Shown here one piece after another: positions 1 to 12,290 of a stretch of DNA of 64,000 bases. The position numbers and the translations under genes were made by a program. The notes beneath the pieces are model-generated. The model worked only from the letters and a program-made list of their open reading frames with translations. It made no database searches and was not told the DNA's origin. The first letter of the stretch is position 1. Every line of letters begins with the position of its first letter. The stretch is taken from NCBI RefSeq assembly GCF_963678635.1, contig NC_087069.1:3858166-3922165 (forward strand), written 5' to 3'. The stretch is from Symsagittifera roscoffensis. Lineage: Eukaryota; Xenacoelomorpha; Acoela; Convolutidae.

Positions 1-236
1 ATTGTACCAATTATATATTTTGTCCATTTTGAGAAAACAACAAAGATTTGTTGGATGAAAAAAATAGGAGACATGACCGGTGCTCCTTCGATTGTATTTA
101 CCCAAAACGCTCTAGTTGATGAGACAATCATCAGATTTTCATCAAAATTATGTGAATTGATCGTTGGAATTGATGCAAGCCAGCTTCACTCATGCTCAAA
201 ATGCCCACAGGATTGTACAAGAGATGGATTTTGACA
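1..236 (+). pseudogene. Polinton DNA polymerase B fragment (motif A region)
   Basis: Broken fragment of a protein-primed family B DNA polymerase, the replicase of Polinton/Maverick elements. The best part translates as LIVGID followed by SQLH, which matches the D-x-x-S-L-Y type motif A of the palm domain, then a Cys-rich stretch around 195-220. The reading frame is broken near 110-120 and again after the TGA near 233. The same segment recurs at about 5340-5575 and 13190-13410, where it is longer. The fragment is cut by the window edge on the left and joined on the right to unrelated Polinton sequence near position 300. Confidence 0.7.
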
Positions 237-289
237 ACCAGGAAACTAAAGCAGAAGTTTAAAGCAAAAGCTTAAAGCTAAACATAACA

Positions 290-655
290 GTTCTCGGAAC
301 CAGATATCGGAGAAGTTGTTAGTGGACGAAAAACACTCGAAACATTTGCAAAAACTGTGGTAACAAAAACAGTTCGGAAACATTTGAGAGTTGGAAAAAA
401 AAGAAATCTAAGCGTAAAACTAAAAAAAACCAGATCATTTCTCAACAAAGTAGACAAAAAACTTGCTCTTGCAAGGCCATTTTTTACAACATAAAATGAA
501 AATAAATCAAAGTAGCCATTTTTGCAACGGGGTTTTTACCATTTCTTGATAGGAGATTTTTGATAAAGTCACAATTTGGTAAACAATTTTTTCATCTTAC
601 ATCTAAAAAATATTACCAGTATTTCTCTAGATGAAAGCAGTATTGGGTAGTAGAA
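290..655 (+). pseudogene. Polinton basic core protein plus start of major capsid gene, decayed
   Basis: The + strand carries, in a broken frame, a Lys/Arg-rich stretch beginning DIGEVVSGRK and continuing with FAK and KTVRK. It matches the second half of the core-protein gene at about 58900-59070 (- strand). It is followed by an eroded start of the major capsid gene, recognisable by the SLDESS motif near 630-648 that also occurs near 54730. Frameshifts and stops are frequent. In intact Polinton order the core gene immediately precedes the capsid gene, and that order is kept here. The join with polymerase sequence at about 300 is chimeric. Confidence 0.6.
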
Positions 656-674
656 GAGTGAGCAGAATTGAGGG

Positions 675-752
675 GATGTTGGCGGTCAACCCTCTTTTAA
701 GATGATGGCGGTCAACCCTGTTTTAAGATGATGGCGGTCAACCATGTCTAAG
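675..752. repeat. 26-bp tandem repeat, three copies
   Basis: Three head-to-tail copies of a 26-bp unit with the core GATGATGGCGGTCAACC occupy 675-700, 701-726 and 727-752. The third copy diverges at its 3' end. The unit is GC-richer than its surroundings. Confidence 0.85.
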
Positions 753-2167
753 ACTGTAGAATGCCGGCACCACCAGCGAGGTATTTGAAAAGTGTAAGGA
801 ACTTTCAATGAAAAAGTATTAGACATTCAATGTTTTAAGGCTATATGTATTGCCATGTCTTAGGATACGAGGATTGAGATGGTAAAATGCTATGTTTCAT
901 AAAAGATTTAGCGCCCGATTTTCACATGTATTAGGATAGTGTATAAATTTTTCTGCGTATTAGTTTTAGGAGCTGCATTTTTAGGAAAAGAAATAGCTTG
1001 CCGAATGTAATATGATACGTTTTAAAGAATATTATGGTAAGTTTTCAATGGTTAATTACGAAAATAAAACTGGAAAATTGTCGGTGCCCGATTTTCCGAT
1101 GTGTTAGGTTAGGTTTTAGATTTGTTTATTTTTGAGATTGGCAACAAAATTTCCATGTTTTAGGAGCTGCTATAGTTTTCGTAAATTTTTAAGATGTAGT
1201 GTTCCAGTGTCTTGGCAGGAAAATTGCAAGAAAATTGAGTTTTTGGGCAAAAATTTAGAATTTTTGAAAAAAAAGGAATAAAAATTCAATTTCTTTTGCC
1301 AAGTGTTCTGATTGATTCTCTCATAATTAACAAAATTCAAAGTATAAAAAACTCAATATTAGATTAAATGGTAGCATGTAAAGACATTTACACGCACTTT
1401 TCTATAAAAAATGGACTTTCCTTCAATTCTCCGTCAAAATTTGGAAACTCGATAAGATTTGGTCTTATTTGAGCTAGGCGGGGTGGTATATAGTGAATTG
1501 ACTCACTAAATCAAAGCTCAAAACTGTGCAAAATCTAGCTGTAACGTATCTGAATCCTGAATTTTCTCGAAAAATTTCATAGACTTAGAGAAGAAAAGGC
1601 TTTGTTTTTTTAAGACTTAGCGTTTGTACATAAATCTTAGTTTTACAATTCCAAACGTACATTTAAAAAGTTTTCTTTTGCTCAAGTAAACGTACTATTA
1701 GTTCAAAAATCATTTCTATTAATAATTTACAATAATTATTATTGAATGATTAGAATCTTTCTGGGTATTTTGACAATTATTAAAATCAATACAAATTCTG
1801 GGAATTCCGACATTCTTGCTTAATTGAAATAAAATCCAAATTTAGCCAATTTTTCATCAAATTTATCTTTTTGGTTTTTCAAAAGAGAAAATTTGAAGAT
1901 AATGCCAGGGTCAGTTTTCAAAAATTGCAACTATTAGTTGGTAAAAGTCTTTCACTTATTGTGGAATTTAGTACTTTTTTTTGTTTAATGATCTGTATTA
2001 ACTTTGAAATGATCTGGGTAAAAACTAAGTACTACCTTATTAGAAAATGGTTATGTTTCAACTAAAATTTCTTCATATGTGTTCATTATCTCGCTTTTGC
2101 TTCTACGACCTTAATTATCATGGTTTTTCACAAGAAGTCTTGAGTTAATTCCTGCTGTCCATTTTTT
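753..2167. repeat. Diverged non-coding repeat segment
   Basis: No gene seen. The segment contains several copies of a short phrase of the type GCCCGATTTTC..ATGT.TTAGGAT (near 910, 1085 and 1140). From about 1240 on it is clearly related to 3620-4250 and 10580-11220, for example the shared 'ggactttcc...ctccgtcaaaatttggaaactcgataag' tract. The same short phrases reappear at 51.4-51.75 kb. The segment behaves as the non-coding part of the repeat unit that carries the polymerase relics. Confidence 0.6.
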
Positions 2168-5100
2168 GAAAAATCTTCCTTTTGAACTCAGTTTGCATAA
2201 AAATGTAGGCAGAACCGGTGAGTTGAGGGGGAAATAGTATGATTTGAACAAGCCAGTTGCGGGCAGAGGTAAAATTATTGGTAAACCACAAACCTCTGAT
2301 TAATAATTTTTAACTTGTGTCAGTTTTTTTTGGGGGGAAATTGAGGGGAAAAAAGCAGCAAAACATTATTTTTTCAACCAGTAGCTTTCACTTCTCTTGC
2401 AGTTGGTTCGTAGAATTTTTAAAGATGACCTAGGAACAAACAGCTTAAAAATTGTTAAGTAAGAGCAAATTCGAGTCATATAAAGCGCTCAAAAGTACAT
2501 TTGTACGTGGTAGAAAGAGAAATTATAGGTGTATTTTATTGAAACTTTTGATGGTTGAAATACGAGCAAAACAGTTGTTGGTTGTCTGAAAATTTTTCTA
2601 TTGTAGGAATTTCTCGGTAGCTTCTTAACTAAAATACAACTATGAAGTACGCAATCGAACCTAGTTCTGATTTTTGGTTTTTCTTGAACATAACGAAAGA
2701 AAACTTTTGTGATTTTTAACTCAGAAACCAGAAATGTTGCCAAAAATGCATCGCTTAAACGATTTTCTAAAATGAAACCTAAGCGAATTCGATTAAAAAA
2801 CGCCCTCCTAGTTTTTTAATGAAAAAATTGAGGCAACCAGAGCAAAACCACGCAATTTTCAGTGTTTCTTTTTGAGTCTGTAGATCAAATATTTTATCAT
2901 TTTAGAGTTCAAACATCTCTTTCTGCTGGAATTATCAGTTAATTTTGAAGATTTCCAGTGAAAAGAAGGTTAGTTTCCAATGATAAAAAACAGCAAGAAA
3001 ACTGAATCGTTTTTGGTGCCCAATTTTCTCATTTTTGAGATTGGCATGAACATTTCCATGTATTAGGAGCTGAACGTGTTTTTGTATTTTTTAGGATGTA
3101 TTGTTTCAATATTACTATAAGAAAATGGTAAGAAAATTGAGTTTTTGCACAGAAATTTCAAAACGTTGAAAAAAAAGCAAAAAATTTTTAATTTTTTGTC
3201 AAAGGTTTTGGTTGATTCTTTCATAAATAGGAAAAACCACAGAAGTTTTTTATGTTCAAAAAACCAAATATTTAGGAAAAAACCAATAAATAGGAAAAAC
3301 CACAGATTTTTTTTGATGTTCAAAAATCAAATATTTTTATCATTTTAGAGTTTAAACATCTCTTTCTGCTGGAAATATCAGTTAATTTGAAAGAGTTCCA
3401 GTGAAAAGAAGGTAAGTTTCCAATGGTAAAAAACAACAAGATAACTGAATCCTTTTTGGTGCCCGATTTTCTCATGTGTTAAGATGGGTTATAGATTTGT
3501 TCATTTTTGAGATTGGCATGAAAATTTCCATGTATAAGGAGCTGAACGTGTTTTTGTATTTTTTGGGATGTATTGTTTCAATATTATTTTAAAAAAAAGG
3601 TAAGAAAATTAATTTTTACACAAAAATTTCAAAACGTTGTAAAAAAGCAAAAAAATTTTTATTTTTTGTCAAAGGTTTTGATTGATTCTTTCATAATTAG
3701 GAAAAAACACAGAATTTTTTTATGTTCAAAAAACCCAATGTTGGATTAAATTGTACAAGTAAAGACAAGTATACAAAACGTTTCTATAAAAAACTGGACT
3801 TTTCCTCATTTCTCCGTCAAAATTTGGAAACTCGATAAGATTTGGTCTAGGCGGGGTTGTATATAGTGAACTGACTCTCTAAATCAAAGCTCAAAATTGT
3901 GCCAAAGTCTAGCTGTAATGTATCTGAAGCCTCCATTTTCTCGAAAATGTCCTTAAATTTGAAGAATAAAAGACTCTGTTTGCTTAAGGCTCAGCGTCTG
4001 TACTTAAATCTCAGTTTTACACTTTTCAAACGTACGTTTGAAAAGTTTTGTTTTGTCTGAGTAAACGTATAATTAGTTTAAAAATCATTTCAATTGATCA
4101 ATTATAATCACAATTTTTGAATTTTGTTAAAAAATTTCATGAATCGAATCTTTCGGTTTTTTTGACAATTATTAAAATCAATACAAATTCTGGGAATTCC
4201 GATGTTGTTCATAATTTGAATTAAAACTTAATTTTTCCTAATTTTTTAATCAAATTTTTAATTCTGGTTTATAAGAACGGAAAAAATGACATCAGAGACA
4301 GTTTTCAAAAACTACAACTTTGAAACACAAACTACAACCTGGATTGGAAAGCAGGTTCCACTTTCCTTCTTTTAACCATCAAATATGCTTGATGAACTTA
4401 TCTTTTTGTACAAGAAGGATCCACAGAACTGGAGTATTGATTTAATAAGTAACATCGAGCTGATGGCTGAGAAAATTGAGCTTAAGATGAGAACAAATTT
4501 CCAAGATAATGTAACAGGCATCATTGAACGGATGAAAAATGAAAAAGATCTTCGATGTGAGGCAAGAAATATTCAATCAAAAATTTGTCTTTAAAGATGA
4601 ATGTTTTGAAGACTCAGAGAATACTGATACGCCAACACATCTTTGCGTCTTCAGAAAACTCAACTCATTGATTTGAAACAAAATCTGGAGAGAAATAAAA
4701 AGTGTACAAGTTCTTGGATTTAAAAGTGATAGGTATGGTTTGAATTTGATCATGCCCTAATTATTACTTTTGTCGATTCGCATTAAAGAACAGGAAGCAA
4801 CAATTAACAAAAACGCGACAGTTTTTATATCTTTCAAGATTGGATATGTATAATTTCTTGACGTAACAAAGTTTCTGGGTGGATTAACATTTCTGAACCC
4901 TTTTCTCAAACCCTATGAAGCTAGTGAAACGAAGGAATTTTTCCCCTTGGATGGTTTGACAACCCAGACCAATTTGGTTTTCGCAAATTGACTTCGTTTA
5001 AAAAAAATTTCAGTAATTTCAGAAACATTAATCCTCTAGAAACCATAGCTATGAGAAACTGAGAAAAAGTGGATTAAATGGCAACAAGTACTGAAAAAAA

Positions 5101-6909
5101 TTCAAATCAAGACTGTACCCCCAGCTGGCTTGGACACATACAATTACTTACATGATACTTGGAAGAAAAACGGAATGATTATGTTCAAAGATTTTTTTGC
5201 AGTGGTGCAACAACAAGAATGTTGTTCCAAAACTGGCAGCAATAAAAAGTATCTTAACAAGCTGATAGAAATTTTGAAACTTGGACGTATACTTCCGAAT
5301 CTAGCAAATATTTGTCTACACAATTCTACCAAATATAAATTTTAACCATTTTGAGAAAATCGCAAAGATATGTTGAATGAAAAAAATAGAAGACATGACC
5401 GGTGCTCCTTTGGTTGTGTTTATGTGTTTACCCAAAACACTCTAGTTGATGAGACAATCATCAGAATTTCATCAAATTTATGTGAATTGATCGTTGGAAT
5501 TGATGAAAGCCAGCTTCACACATGCTCAGTATGCCCACAGGACTGTACACGAGATGGATTTTGACAACCAAGAATTTAAAGTAGAAGCTTAAAGCAAAAG
5601 TTAATCATAGAAGAGAAGAAAAGGTGATGAAAACTTTTATCTGGAGTTGTAGCAGAAACAAGGAAACTTCTGGGTGATTCCTCTTAGGTTATCAGATCAT
5701 GAATAGATCCAAGAGTACGATCACCAAATATCTGAACGATGAAAAAACTCATATGACAATCAAAGAACCACTCTTCAAAAGACTCAATACAGCTGCGAAA
5801 GACTTGTATGATGTTTAATTGCTGAAATCAGACATTGAACACAGAGAACGCATCATTGTTGGATTTTTCATACTGCGTTATGCAAAACTGAGACAGTTGG
5901 AGTCTACTATAATTTCTTTGAAAAATTCTTTGGTGTAGGCATGATACTTGGAAATAAAACTAAAGAAACTGTTTACGAGTGTATCCACCCAGATATGAGA
6001 ACCATTTGGGAAAAAATGAGGGAAAATGACTCAGAGACTCTTTCAAGGCAGATGCAAAATCAAATTTCTTCCTCGAATGTGTTGCAGTACCCAAAAAAGC
6101 TTGATTTACGGAATCCGGGTTTTTCAAAGAGGAATTTAGATACACAGAAATGCTATGTCTGTGTAGCAAAATGATTGATACTTTGACAACAAGTCAGATA
6201 GAATCAAATTCATTTAAGGGTTTATGAGAATTGATGCTATATATTGAACTTTTGAACGATGCAGTGTTTTGTTGATATCACTATTTTATATTATATATTT
6301 GAGGTCAACTGAAAATACGACGCATTGTTTACGTTTTTCTTTGTAATTCCTTTTTCTTTTCACAGTTTCACTAATTTTTAACCAGACATAGCATAAGTCG
6401 AAAAAAATCATTGAAAAATCATACCTTGAATTACATCGATTATAACTGTGTTTTGAGAGTTTTTACAAAAAAGAATTCAATTTTTCGATAAAAAGTCTCA
6501 ATTTTTGAGCAAAAACTCTTATCATTGACTTATGAGAACATTTAAAAAGACCTTTTCTTCAAAATCTAAAGGTAAAATGCCAATGATTTTTACCAATTAG
6601 ATAAATTGCCCCGATATTTTTTGCGAAGAAACAGGAGAAAAACCAAAAAATATCATTTTTCTGACTATTCTCTTGCCATCACGAAAAGCATGAAAACTTA
6701 CCAAATCTATGCTCTATCTTAATATTTTGTAGAAGTTTTATCCATTATTATTACTTAGCATGGCTGACTGGAAATTTCTAAAGTATGCACCCCCTTTAAG
6801 TTTCAACATCTAGTACTTGCCACTGTACTGCATTGCTTCAATTTTCTCAGAAAGGTTTCTGTCTTTCTGACTTATCGCGTTGCGGAATTTATCGAATCCA
6901 CCAAAATAT
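2168..6909 (+). repeat. Tandem unit 2 (non-coding segment plus polymerase relic)
   Basis: Starts at a phrase (AAATCTTCCTTTTGAACTCA, about 2173) that recurs near 6909 and 9565, and ends just before the next occurrence. It holds about 2.2 kb of non-coding repeat, a decayed PolB copy (4385-6225) and about 0.65 kb of 3' flank shared with units 3 and 4. Within it, 2890-3340 and 3335-3780 are a local direct duplication of about 450 bp. Confidence 0.7.
4385..6225 (+). pseudogene. Polinton DNA polymerase B, decayed copy 2
   Basis: Successive frame-broken blocks of protein-primed PolB. 4385-4594 is a clean 69-codon block upstream of the exonuclease motifs. About 4780-4920 corresponds to the FLDITKFLGG block seen at 12690. 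5130-5345 contains NYLHDTWKKNGM. 5370-5564 is motif A (VGIDESQLH). 5640-6225 is the thumb and C-terminal part, with KKLDLRNPGF near 6095. Three differences from the fullest copy at 12.2 kb stand out. About 0.6 kb of palm sequence is missing near 5605. The catalytic motif C is absent near 5940. The last ~230 bp of the gene are deleted at about 6222. It cannot encode a functional polymerase. Confidence 0.8.
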
Positions 6910-9566
6910 AAAAAATCTTCCTTTTGAACTCAATTTGCATAAAAATGTAGGCAGAACCGGGGGAATTGAGGTGGAAATAGTTTGATTTGAACGAGCCAGT
7001 TGCCGGCAGAGGTAAAATTATTGATAATTCACAAACCTCTGATTAATAATTTTTTTTTACTTGTGCCAGATTTTTTAGCTCGCTAATTGAGGGGAAAAAG
7101 CAGCAAAATATAATTTTTTCAACCGGTAGCTATCACTTCTCTTGCAGTTTTTTCGTAAAATTAAAAAAAAATTTTAAAGATGACTTTTGAACAAACTGCT
7201 TAAAAATTGTTAAGTGAGAGCAAATTGGAGTCAAATAAAGCTCTCAAAAGTACATATTTACGTGGTAGAAAGAGAAGTTATAGGTGTCTTTTAATGATAT
7301 TTTTGATGATTGAAATAAGAGCGAAACATTTGTTGGTTGTCTGAAAAATTTTCTATTGTAGGACTTTCTCAGTAGTTTCTTAAGTAAAATACAAGTATGA
7401 AGTACGCAATCGAACCTAGTTCTGACTTTTCGGTTCTTCTTAATTATGACGAAAGAAGCTTTATAAACTTTAACTCGGAATTCAGAAATGTAGCCAAAAA
7501 TGCATCGCTTAAACGATTTTGTAGAATTAAACTTAAGCAAATTCGATTAAAAACGCCCTTCCTAATTTTTTAACGAAAAAAATTAGGCAACCAGTGCAAA
7601 AACACGCAATTTTTAGTGTTTATTTTTGAATCTGTACATCAAAGATTTTATCATTTTAGAGTTTATACATCTCTTCTTCTGCTCGAATTGTCAGTTAATT
7701 TGAATGAATTCCAGTGAAAAGAAGGTAAGTTTTCAATCGTAAAATACAGAAAAAAAAAATGAATCATTTTTGGTGCCCAAATTTCTCATGTGTTAAGATG
7801 GGTTAAAAATTTGTTCAATTTTGAGACTGGCAAGAAAATTTCCATGTATTAGGAGCTGAAATTGGTTTTGCACTTTTTAGGATGTATTGTTTCAATATTA
7901 TTATAAGAAAATGATATGAAAATTGAGTTTTTGCACAGAAATTCCTAAACGTGGAAAAAAAACAAAAAATCAATACACGAGATGGATTTTGACAACCAAG
8001 AAATTAAAATAGAAGTTTAAAGCAAAATTAATCATAGAAGAGAAGAGAAGGTGATGAGAACATTTATCTGGAATTGTAGCAGAAACAAGGAAACTTCTGG
8101 GTGACTCCTCTTAGGTTGTCAGATCATGGATAGATCCAAGAGTACGATCACGAAATATCTGAACGATGAAAAAACTCATATGACAATCAAAGAACCACTC
8201 TTCAAAAGACTTAATACAGCTGCGAAAGACTTGTTTGAGGTTTAATTGCTGGAATCAGCCTTTGAACACAGAGAACGCATCATTGTTGGATTTTTCATAC
8301 TGCGTTATGCAAAACTTAGAAAGTTGGAGCTCTACCAAAATTTCTGTGACAATTTCTTTGGTGTAGGCATGATACTTGGAAGAAAAACTAAAGAAATTCT
8401 ATACGTGTGTATCCACCCAGATATGAGAACCATTTGGGAAAAAATGAGGGAAAATGACTCAGAGACTCTTTCAGGGCAGATGCAAAATCAAATTTCTTCC
8501 TCGAATGTGTTGCAGTACCCAAAAAAACTTGATTTACGGAATCCGGGACTTTTCAAAGAGGAATTTAGATACACAGAAATGCTATGTCTGTGTAGCAAAA
8601 TGATTGATACTTTGACAACAAGTCAGATAGAATCAAATTCAAGTAAGGGTTTGATCAAACAAGTTCTGGAAGATTCTGGAGACAACCATGTCAAAGCACA
8701 GAAGATTACAGCCACGAGAAAACAGCCAACCTCACATCTACAGGCAGAGGATTTTTAAATGTTACTCATAGGATTGCTACATTTGAGCAGACAAAGAAAG
8801 GACTTAAATTTTTTTATCGAAAAAGACAAGTTCAAGATGATGGAATTCATACAAAACCGTTGAACTGATGCAATTTATGAGAATTGATGCTATATATTAA
8901 ACTTTTGAACGATGCAGTGTTTTGTTGATATCACTATTTTTTATTATATATTTCAGGTCAACTCAAAATACGACGCATTGTTTACGTTTTTTTTTGTAAT
9001 TCCTTTTTCTTTTCACAGTTTCACTAATTTTTAACCAGACATAGCATAAGTCGAAAGAAATCATTGAAAAATCATACCTCGAATTACATCGATTATAACT
9101 GTGTTTTGAGAGTTTTTACAAAAATGAATTCAATTTTTTTGATAAAAAGTCTCAATTTTTGAGCAAAAACTCTTATCATTGACTTATGAGAACATATAAT
9201 AAGACCTTTTCTTCAAAATCTAAAGGTAAAAGGCCAATGATTTTTACCAATTAGATAAATTGCCCCGATTTTTTTGCGAAGAAACTGGATAGAAACCAAA
9301 AAAATATCGTTTTTCTGACTATTCTCTTGCCATCACGAAAAGCATGAAAACTTACCAAATCTATGCTCTATCTTAATATTTTTGTAGAAGTGTTATCCAA
9401 TATTATTACTTAGCATGGCTGACTGGAAATTTCTAATTTATGCACCCCCTTTAAGTTTCAACATCTATCACATGCCACTGTACTGCATTGCTTCAATTTT
9501 CTCAGAAAGGTTTCTGTCTTTCTGACTTATCGCGTTTCGGAATTTATCAAATCTACCAAAAATTAA
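6910..9566 (+). repeat. Tandem unit 3 (shortened)
   Basis: Same organisation as its neighbours but about 2.66 kb. A deletion joins non-coding repeat to the middle of the polymerase at about 7977, removing what lies at 3650-5540 in unit 2. The 3' flank (8870-9566) is very similar to 6226-6909 and 15030-15738. Confidence 0.7.
7979..8868 (+). pseudogene. Polinton DNA polymerase B, decayed copy 3 (C-terminal part)
   Basis: Begins abruptly at the tract just after motif A and runs to the natural stop at 8866-8868, after a C-terminal block ending DGIHTKPLN. The longest clean frame, 8246-8758 (170 codons), contains EHRERIIVGFFILRYAKL, IHPDMRTIWEKM, LDLRNPGLFKEEFRY and EMLCLCSK, all typical of the C-terminal region of Polinton PolB. 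It shares with copy 2 both the missing palm segment and the substitution of motif C by a foreign 21-bp stretch at 8368-8388. These shared breaks show that copies 2 and 3 descend from one already damaged copy. Confidence 0.8.
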
Positions 9567-11159
9567 AAAATCTTCCTTTTAAACTCAATTTGCATAAAAA
9601 TGTAGGCAGAACCGGGGAGTAGAGGTGGAAATAGTTTGATTTGAACGAGCCAGTTGCCGGCAGAGGTAAAATTATTGATAATTCACAAACCTCTGATTAA
9701 TAATTTTTTTTTACTTGTGCCAGATTTTTTAGCTCGCTAATTGAGGGGAAAAAGCAGCAAAATATAATTTTTTCAACCGGTAGCTATCACTTCTCTTGCA
9801 GTTTTTTCGTAAAATTAAAAAAAAATTTTAAAGATGACTTTTGAACAAACTGCTTAAAAATTGTTAAGTGAGAGCAAATTGGAGTCAAATAAAGCTCTCA
9901 AAAGTACATATGTACGTGGTAGAAAGAGAAGTTATAGGTGTCTTTTAATGATATTTTTGGTGATTGAAATAAGAGAAAAATTTTGTTGGTTGTCTGTAAA
10001 GTTTTCTATTGTAGGACTTTCTCGGTAGTTTCTTAAGTAAAATACAACTATGAAGTACGCAATCGAACCTAGTTCAGACTTTTCGGTTCTTCTTAAATAT
10101 AACGAAAGAAGGTTTTATGAATTTTAACTCAGAAACCAGAAATGTAGCCAAAAGTGCATCGCTTAAACGATTTTGTAAAATAAAACCTAAGCAAATTCGA
10201 TTAAAAACACCCTCCTAATTTTTTAACGAAAAAAATTAGGCAACCAGAGCAAAAACACCCATTTTTTAGTGTTTCTTTTTGAGTCTGTACATCAAAGATT
10301 TTATCATTTTAGAGTTTATACATCTCTTCTTCTGCTCGAATTGTCAGTTAGTTTGAATGATTTCCAGTGAAAAGAAGGTAAGTTTTCAATCGTAAAATAC
10401 AAAAAGAAAACTGAATCGTTTTAGGTGCCCAATTTTCTCATGTGTTAAGATGGGTTAAAAATTTGTTCAATTTTGAGACTGGCAAGAAAATTTCCATGTA
10501 TTAAGAGCTGAAATTTTTTTTTTTACTTTTTAGGTTGTATTGTTTCAATATTATTATAAAAAAATGATAAAAAAAAATTGAGTTTTTGCACAGAAATTTC
10601 TAAACGTGGAAAAAAAGCAAAAAATCAATTTTTTTTGTCAAAGGTTTTGATTGATTCTCTCATAGTTAGGAAAAATCACAGAATTTTTCAATGTTCAAAA
10701 AACCCAATGTTAGATTAAATGGTACAAGTAAAGACAATTATACGAACTTTTTCTATAAAAAACTGGACTTTCCATCACTTCTCCGTCAAAATTTGGAAAC
10801 TCGATAAGATTTAGTCTAGGTGGTGTGGTCTATAGTGAACTGACTCTCTAAATCAAAGCTCAAAATTGTGCCAAAGTCTAGCTGTAATGTATCTGAAGCC
10901 TCCATTTTCTCGAAAATGTCCTTAAATTTGAAGAATAAAAGACTCTGTTTGCTTAAGGCTCAGCGTCTGTACTTAAATCTCAGTTTTACACTTTTCAAAC
11001 GTACGTTTGAAAAGTTTTGTTTTGTCTGAGTAAACGTATAATTAGTTTAAAAATCATTTCAATTGATCAATTATAATCACAATTTTTGAATTTTGTTAAA
11101 AAATTTCATGAATCAAATCTTTCGGTTTTTTTGACAATTATTAAAATCAATACAAATTC

Positions 11160-12290
11160 TGGGAATTCCGATGTTGTTCATAATTTGAATTAAAACTTAA
11201 TTTTTCCTCATTTGTTAATCAAATTTTTAATTCTGGTTTATAAGAACGGAAAAAATGACATCAGAGACAATTTTCAGAAACAACAACTTTGAAACACAAA
11301 CTGCAACCTGGATTGGAAAGCAAGCTCCACTTTCAGTCTCTTAACCATCAAATATGCTTGATGAAATTATCTCTTTGTACAAGAAGGATCCACAGAACTT
11401 GAGTATTGGTTTTTTGAAGAATAAAAGACTTAGTTTGTTCAAGACTTAGCATCTGTATTGAAATCTCAGTTTTACACTTTTCAAACGTACGTTTGAAAAA
11501 TTCTGGGAATTCCGATATTCTTCATAATTTGAATTAAAACTTAATTTTTCCTAATTTTTTAATCAAATTTTTAATTCTGGTTTATAAGAACGGAAAAAAT
11601 GACATCAGAGACAATTTTCAGAAACTACAACTTTGAAACACAAACTACAACCTGGATTGGAAAGCAAGTTCCACTTTTCCCAATTCTTCATAATTATTCT
11701 TCATAATTTGAATTAAAACTTAATTTTTCCAAATTTTTGAATCAAATTTTTAATTCTCGTGTATAAGAACGGAAAAAATGACATCAGATACAATATTCAG
11801 AAACTACAACTTTGAAACACAAACTACAACCTGGATTGGAAAGCAAGTTCCACTTTCAGTCTCTTAACCATCAAATATGCTTGATGAAATTATCTCTTTG
11901 TACAAGAAGGATCCACAGAACTTGAGTATTGGTTTTTTGAAGAATAGAAGACTTAGTTTGCTTAAGACTTAGCATCTGAATTTAAATCTCACTTTTACAC
12001 TTTTCAAACTTACATTTGAAAAAATTCTGGGAATTCCGATATTCTTCATAATTTGAATTAAAACTTAATTTTTCCTAATTTTTTAATCAAATTTTTAATT
12101 CTGGTTTATAAGAACGGAAAAAATGACATCAGAGACAATTTTCAGAAACTACAACTTTGAAACTAAAACTACAACCTGGATTGGAAAGCAAGTTCCACTT
12201 TCAGTCTCTTAACCATCAAATATGCTTGATGAAATTATCTCTTTGTACAAGAAGGATCCACAGAACTTGAGTATTGATTTAATAAGTAAC
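11160..12290 (+). repeat. Local tandem repeats at the 5' end of the polymerase relic
   Basis: A block with the phrase GGTTTATAAGAACGGAAAAA and the following AATGACATC occurs near 11230, 11578, 11757 and 12102. Three of the copies continue into the block encoding LDEI-ISLYKKDPQN (near 11355, 11873 and 12222). Only the last copy runs on into the rest of the polymerase, so the duplicated pieces are dead-end copies of the 5' coding region. Confidence 0.8.

Noticed and set aside
2489-2743. Paired - strand frames at 2489-2743 and 7244-7540
   Set aside because: Similar to each other only because they lie in the non-coding part of tandem units; composition is that of AT-rich DNA and the frames differ between copies.
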